Assembly (NCBI GenBank): GCA_015062085.1
Contig: SUVI01000040.1
Coordinates: 1 to 24,121, forward strand
Direction of reading: 5' to 3'
Length of the DNA: 24,121 bases
DNA from: Planctomycetaceae bacterium
GTDB lineage: Bacteria > Planctomycetota > Planctomycetia > Pirellulales > Thermoguttaceae
The notes beneath the pieces are model-generated. The model ran no database searches and was not told the DNA's origin. It worked only from the letters and a program-made list of their open reading frames with translations. Positions within the stretch are counted from its first letter, which is position 1. Every line of letters begins with the position of its first letter. This document shows positions 20,932 through 24,121 of the stretch, in pieces. The position numbers were made by a program, and so were the translations under genes.

Positions 20932-23661
20932 TTAATTTTCCGGAGATCCGATCTCCAGCAGATACCAGAGCGTTTGGGTCTCCGGCGAGATACGGATCTC
21001 TACTTCCGAATCGGAGATCCTGCGGACTGTGCAGGCGTCGGAATTGGTCTTTTCCGCATTGCCGTCCAGCGCGGAAATGGTGACCGTTTGGTGAGCGGGG
21101 ACCGGAAGAATGAGCGAAAGCGGGATCCCTTCACAGAGACGGGGCATTTGGCCGCGTTTCGGCGAAAAGAGTTTCGTGCCTTCCAGCGCGCGCAGATCTT
21201 CTGCGTCCTTCATTTCCGGATGATCGTACGGTCGGTACGCTGCCCCGGAATTCTTCATGACGCCCGTCGCGGCGAGCAGCCAAGTCTTTTTCGAGGTTTG
21301 AGTCAGCGAGACCGCCGCCCAGTCAAGGAGCGTTTCTCCCGGAGTCAGCCGAGTGCCGTCACGGAAGGTGAAAGACCTGCCGGCGATTTTTCCGGTGAAG
21401 AATTTCGTCTTCGGTGTGTCGGCCAAAAAGTACGCTTTTCCGGCCTCTTCTCCATTCCAGCGTACTTCTCCCGTCGGTGAAACGAGCTGCTTTGGAGTGC
21501 TTTCCGAAACGTTCCCCGAAACGGTTTTTTCCGCTTTCGCATTCCAGCCGGGCTGACGGTTCAGAGCCGGGACGGAGTCCGTGAGCGGATCGGAGATCTG
21601 CAGATCTGGCAGACGCAGCGCGCAGTATGCCTGAAACGCATCGGTACTCTTCATGCCGAGAGCCGAAAATTTCCGATGGTATCCGCCGAGATCTTTGCGC
21701 AGAAACGCCCACTCTTCCGCCTTCGTTAACTCCAAAACGGCCATCGGCGGGTCCGGAAGTTCCGTGACGCTCTTCAGATCACCGCGAACGAAAAGATCGA
21801 CCAGTGCCGGATGGTGAACGAGAAGGATCGAGTTTTCACAGAGATCGAAAAATGAATTTCCGTCACGATGCTTTCGGTCATGCGCCCAGCAGTAGGAGTA
21901 AATTCCGCTCCAGTTCTGGAACGCGCCGAGGCATGCCGTGACCGCGAAGCCCTCAGCCGAGTAAAGATTCGGGTACGGCTGGTTGAATTCGCTTAAAACG
22001 TACGGTTTCCCCGCCACTCGAAGGTTGGCTAGTCCAAGGTACGTCCGATCCGAAGCAAAACGCTCCATGAAATTCCGATTCTCCACAAACCAGTCGGAGT
22101 AGTCCCACGCACGATTCGGCCAATTCGGGTGGCACCAGTACTCGTGAATGTCGCAGTAGTCCAGCTCTGCCTGCGTGTGAGTCGAAGTGTACCGGAGCTG
22201 CGTCCCGGCGATCGGCGCGTTCGGCTTCAGTTCCTCTTTGAGCCAGTGGTACATCGTCTGCCAGTACTCGCGGTCCAGATCGAGCAGAAATTCCTGAAGA
22301 TCCTGCTTTTGTTCCAGCGTCGCGCTCTCGTTCTTGAATTTGACGAAAGAGATCGTTCCATTTTCCAGCGACTCTCCCGCCGCCAGCCCAAAGGAACCTC
22401 CAAGACGTACGCTGAACCGGTCGATCTCCACGACGCCCTCCAGCGCAGCGAAGCCAAAGCGGACGCTGGAGTCGGAAAAGTTCGGACGGATCTTCATCTT
22501 GACGGTCTGCCACTCGTTCGTGACGGGAAATCTTCGGATCACGGAACGCCATTCGGAGTGATCCTCCATGAAGTAAAAAACGAGCTGCTTCGGCACCGTG
22601 GAACGAATGCGGAACTCCGCGAGAAACGGCTGGCCCAACTCCACGTGATTTTGCGTCAGATAAAATTGGGGATCCCAGTTCGCCGCCGCTTTCTGAACGT
22701 CGATCCGGAGGACCCCGGTCTCCTCATCCACGGAAACGTCCGCCTCCGTTCCGCGTCCTTTTTCAAGGAACCACGGCGCTTTTCGGAACGTCTCGGCACT
22801 GGAGAATTCGCAGTCTGGGATCCGTTCCTCACCCAGCGGAAGATCCACGGAATTCCACGCTTCACGTACCGCTTCCGTCGAATCGTAGCGTTTCCGAAGC
22901 CACGCGTTCCACCGGGCCTCAAGCTCTTTTGCGTAAAGATCCGGAAGGTCATCCAGATGGCCGCAGTTCCACTCACAGAGGATCGAGTTCTCATTGTTGA
23001 TCTCAATGCACGCGACACACGGATCCTCAAGGTAGTTTTTCCCAAGGTACGGATTCACGTGCGTGAGCAGATCGCGCGCGTACTCCTTTTCGCGCTCAAG
23101 CATTTCCGGCAGAAAACTCCCCACACCTTTCTGCATATTAGGAAGCCGCCGGGCCTCCGGGAAATTTCCGTCGCGTTCGTCCAGCACTCGGCCGACGTGA
23201 AGATTGATGTTGACGTAGATCCCACACTCTTTCAGCTGAAATATGAACCAGTCGAGACGGTCCAGCTCTTCCTCATCCATCTTTCGGCAGCCCAGTTCGT
23301 TTCGGTATTTTCCCCAGATCTCCGTATCGACGAAATGAAGCCGAACGACGTTGAAACCGAACGTGCGAAGACGTTTCGCGAGTGCCGCAGCATCTTTTTT
23401 GTCCGGAAAATTGGATTTAAACGAGAGGTTCGTTCCCCAGAAACGCAGACGTTCCCCCGATGCATCGACGAAAATGTCGCCAACGGCCCGCACCTGACCA
23501 TTCATGCCGGCCGGCTCATTTCCGTGCGGCGGCGTCCAGATCTGAGGAAGCGACGCTCCTTCTGCCATGAACGGGAAAAGTTCCGAAGCAGCCAGAATGT
23601 TAGACGTACTCGGAAAAAGTACCAGAAAACTAAGGAGCAGAATCGATTTTAAGGATGTCAT
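20932..23661 (-). CDS. Secreted GH5-like glycoside hydrolase with inserted CBM-like domain
   Basis: The 909 residues start with a signal peptide (core ILLLSFLVLFPSTSNILAA). The barrel begins as in family GH5-type enzymes with RLRFWGTNLSFKSNFP and GFNVVRLHFVD. The acid/base is Glu224 in IEINNENSI and the nucleophile is Glu558 in VLSEFNQPYPN. The gap of 334 residues is far more than a plain barrel needs; residues about 280-430 form an inserted beta-sandwich (PQFYLTQNHVELGQPFLAEF ... VRFGFAALEGVVEIDRFSVR) that resembles CBM4/9-type carbohydrate-binding modules. A beta-rich C-terminal region of about 270 residues follows. Substrate is unknown; related large planctomycete proteins are annotated only as cellulase family. 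AGGAG stands seven bases before the ATG. A terminator of the upstream gene separates it from the NPCBM gene. Confidence 0.88.
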   Translation of the reverse strand: MTSLKSILLLSFLVLFPSTSNILAASELFPFMAEGASLPQIWTPPHGNEPAGMNGQVRAVGDIFVDASGERLRFWGTNLSFKSNFPDKKDAAALAKRLRTFGFNVVRLHFVDTEIWGKYRNELGCRKMDEEELDRLDWFIFQLKECGIYVNINLHVGRVLDERDGNFPEARRLPNMQKGVGSFLPEMLEREKEYARDLLTHVNPYLGKNYLEDPCVACIEINNENSILCEWNCGHLDDLPDLYAKELEARWNAWLRKRYDSTEAVREAWNSVDLPLGEERIPDCEFSSAETFRKAPWFLEKGRGTEADVSVDEETGVLRIDVQKAAANWDPQFYLTQNHVELGQPFLAEFRIRSTVPKQLVFYFMEDHSEWRSVIRRFPVTNEWQTVKMKIRPNFSDSSVRFGFAALEGVVEIDRFSVRLGGSFGLAAGESLENGTISFVKFKNESATLEQKQDLQEFLLDLDREYWQTMYHWLKEELKPNAPIAGTQLRYTSTHTQAELDYCDIHEYWCHPNWPNRAWDYSDWFVENRNFMERFASDRTYLGLANLRVAGKPYVLSEFNQPYPNLYSAEGFAVTACLGAFQNWSGIYSYCWAHDRKHRDGNSFFDLCENSILLVHHPALVDLFVRGDLKSVTELPDPPMAVLELTKAEEWAFLRKDLGGYHRKFSALGMKSTDAFQAYCALRLPDLQISDPLTDSVPALNRQPGWNAKAEKTVSGNVSESTPKQLVSPTGEVRWNGEEAGKAYFLADTPKTKFFTGKIAGRSFTFRDGTRLTPGETLLDWAAVSLTQTSKKTWLLAATGVMKNSGAAYRPYDHPEMKDAEDLRALEGTKLFSPKRGQMPRLCEGIPLSLILPVPAHQTVTISALDGNAEKTNSDACTVRRISDSEVEIRISPETQTLWYLLEIGSPEN

Positions 23662-23714
23662 GAAGATCTCCTGATGAAATGGAGTCTGGTTTGGAAGATC
23701 CGAAAATTTGCAAA

Positions 23715-23748
23715 AGGAAAGGCGGGAGTCAAAAGAACTTTCCCGCCT
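23715..23748 (-). terminator. Intrinsic terminator after the NPCBM-domain gene
   Basis: On the minus strand AGGCGGGA pairs with TCCCGCCT (23720-23748) around a 13-base loop and is followed by TTCCTTTT. The tail is imperfect but the stem is strong, and it lies 15 nt past the stop at 23763-23765. Confidence 0.75.
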
Positions 23749-23762
23749 CTTTGATGCACCGA

Positions 23763-24121
23763 TCAGTCACGGCAGAAGCCGGTATCGACCCAGTCGACGT
23801 GGTCGCAGTTGATCCCGTCAGACGTCGGATCCATTTCCAGCCGGATCTGCTTCACGCGGGGATCCAGCGGAATGTTGAAGTGCCAGACGTTGATCGTCGG
23901 ATTGCTCAAAAGCGGCGACTCAGCGGCCAAAACCTGCGGCTCTCCCATCTCGCAGACGTCCGTCCAGACTTTAATGTAAACGGAACGGCGGGGGTCTTTC
24001 GTGTGGAAATCATCAAGTCCCACGACGCCCGTGAAGCGCGTCATCCCTTCCGGGACCGCATACGTCAGATTTCCAGCCGCGTGAATGCCCACGCCTTTTG
24101 CGTAGACTTTGCCGTTGAGCG
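23763..24121 (-). CDS. NPCBM-type carbohydrate-binding domain protein, N-terminus off the window
   Basis: The last 119 residues are present; the frame stays open to the window edge. They match the NPCBM (novel putative carbohydrate-binding module) pattern: LNGKVYAKGVGIHAAGNLTY, then FTGVVGLDDF, a strand of the type SVYIKVWTD, and the closing VKQIRLEMDP...CDHVDWVD. In this family the module usually sits on secreted glycosidases or sulfatases, so a larger extracellular enzyme or binding protein is expected upstream. A GTG inside this segment (about 24092) is not a real start, because the conserved module begins before it. Confidence 0.8.
   Translation of the reverse strand, partial: LNGKVYAKGVGIHAAGNLTYAVPEGMTRFTGVVGLDDFHTKDPRRSVYIKVWTDVCEMGEPQVLAAESPLLSNPTINVWHFNIPLDPRVKQIRLEMDPTSDGINCDHVDWVDTGFCRD

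Noticed and set aside
22129..23652. 507-codon plus-strand frame opposite the GH5-like gene
   Set aside because: It has typical antisense composition (Arg/Val/Leu-rich) and no domain, and the minus strand has signal peptide and catalytic motifs.

Overview
The window looks like chromosomal DNA from a planctomycete (Planctomycetota, probably near the Pirellulales). This is inferred from the gene types, not measured. Indicators are a PEP-CTERM anchored protein, a secreted protein with the planctomycete-style 'SPYMQLFRR...NYNLYVKP' motif, exported sugar-isomerase-like and nucleoside-hydrolase-like proteins, a DnaA-like gene standing alone, an RpoD-type sigma factor with an acidic N-terminus, and many hypothetical proteins carrying long in-frame tandem repeats. 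Coding DNA is moderately GC-rich and the gaps between genes are clearly AT-rich. I see no tRNA, rRNA, CRISPR, insertion sequence or phage gene.

Left part (1-6390): an edge-truncated membrane-anchored protein with TNVPEPQ repeats (minus); an 880-bp AT-rich gap holding a GC-richer relic; an RpoD-family sigma factor from a TTG start with its terminator; a 225-bp palindromic low-complexity element; and a 936-residue acidic membrane protein (minus) built from three classes of tandem repeat.

Middle part (6391-14655): a PfkB sugar kinase and an exported nucleoside hydrolase, each behind a near-perfect sigma-70 promoter; a PEP-CTERM protein that has lost its first module and signal peptide; a Tat-exported xylose-isomerase-like TIM barrel (minus); a lipoprotein alkaline phosphatase with an unusual zinc-ligand substitution; and a DnaA-like AAA+ protein (minus) convergent with it.

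Right part (14894-24121): a secreted glycosidase-like protein and an integral membrane protein of the UPF0104/LPG-synthase-TM family (both minus); a Gln/Pro-rich secreted protein (minus); a Tat-exported fucose-isomerase-like protein (plus) with different tandem-repeat arrays on either side; a large secreted GH5-like glycosidase with an inserted carbohydrate-binding-like domain (minus); and the C-terminal end of an NPCBM-type protein (minus).

Taken together the genes suggest a carbohydrate- and nucleoside-scavenging lifestyle with much chemistry outside the cytoplasm, plus two information-processing genes (sigma factor, DnaA-like). Short tandem repeats recur inside genes, in leaders and between genes. 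The strongest candidates for something new are the two tandem arrays around the fucose-isomerase-like gene, the palindromic element, the decapitated PEP-CTERM gene and the repeat-built membrane protein.
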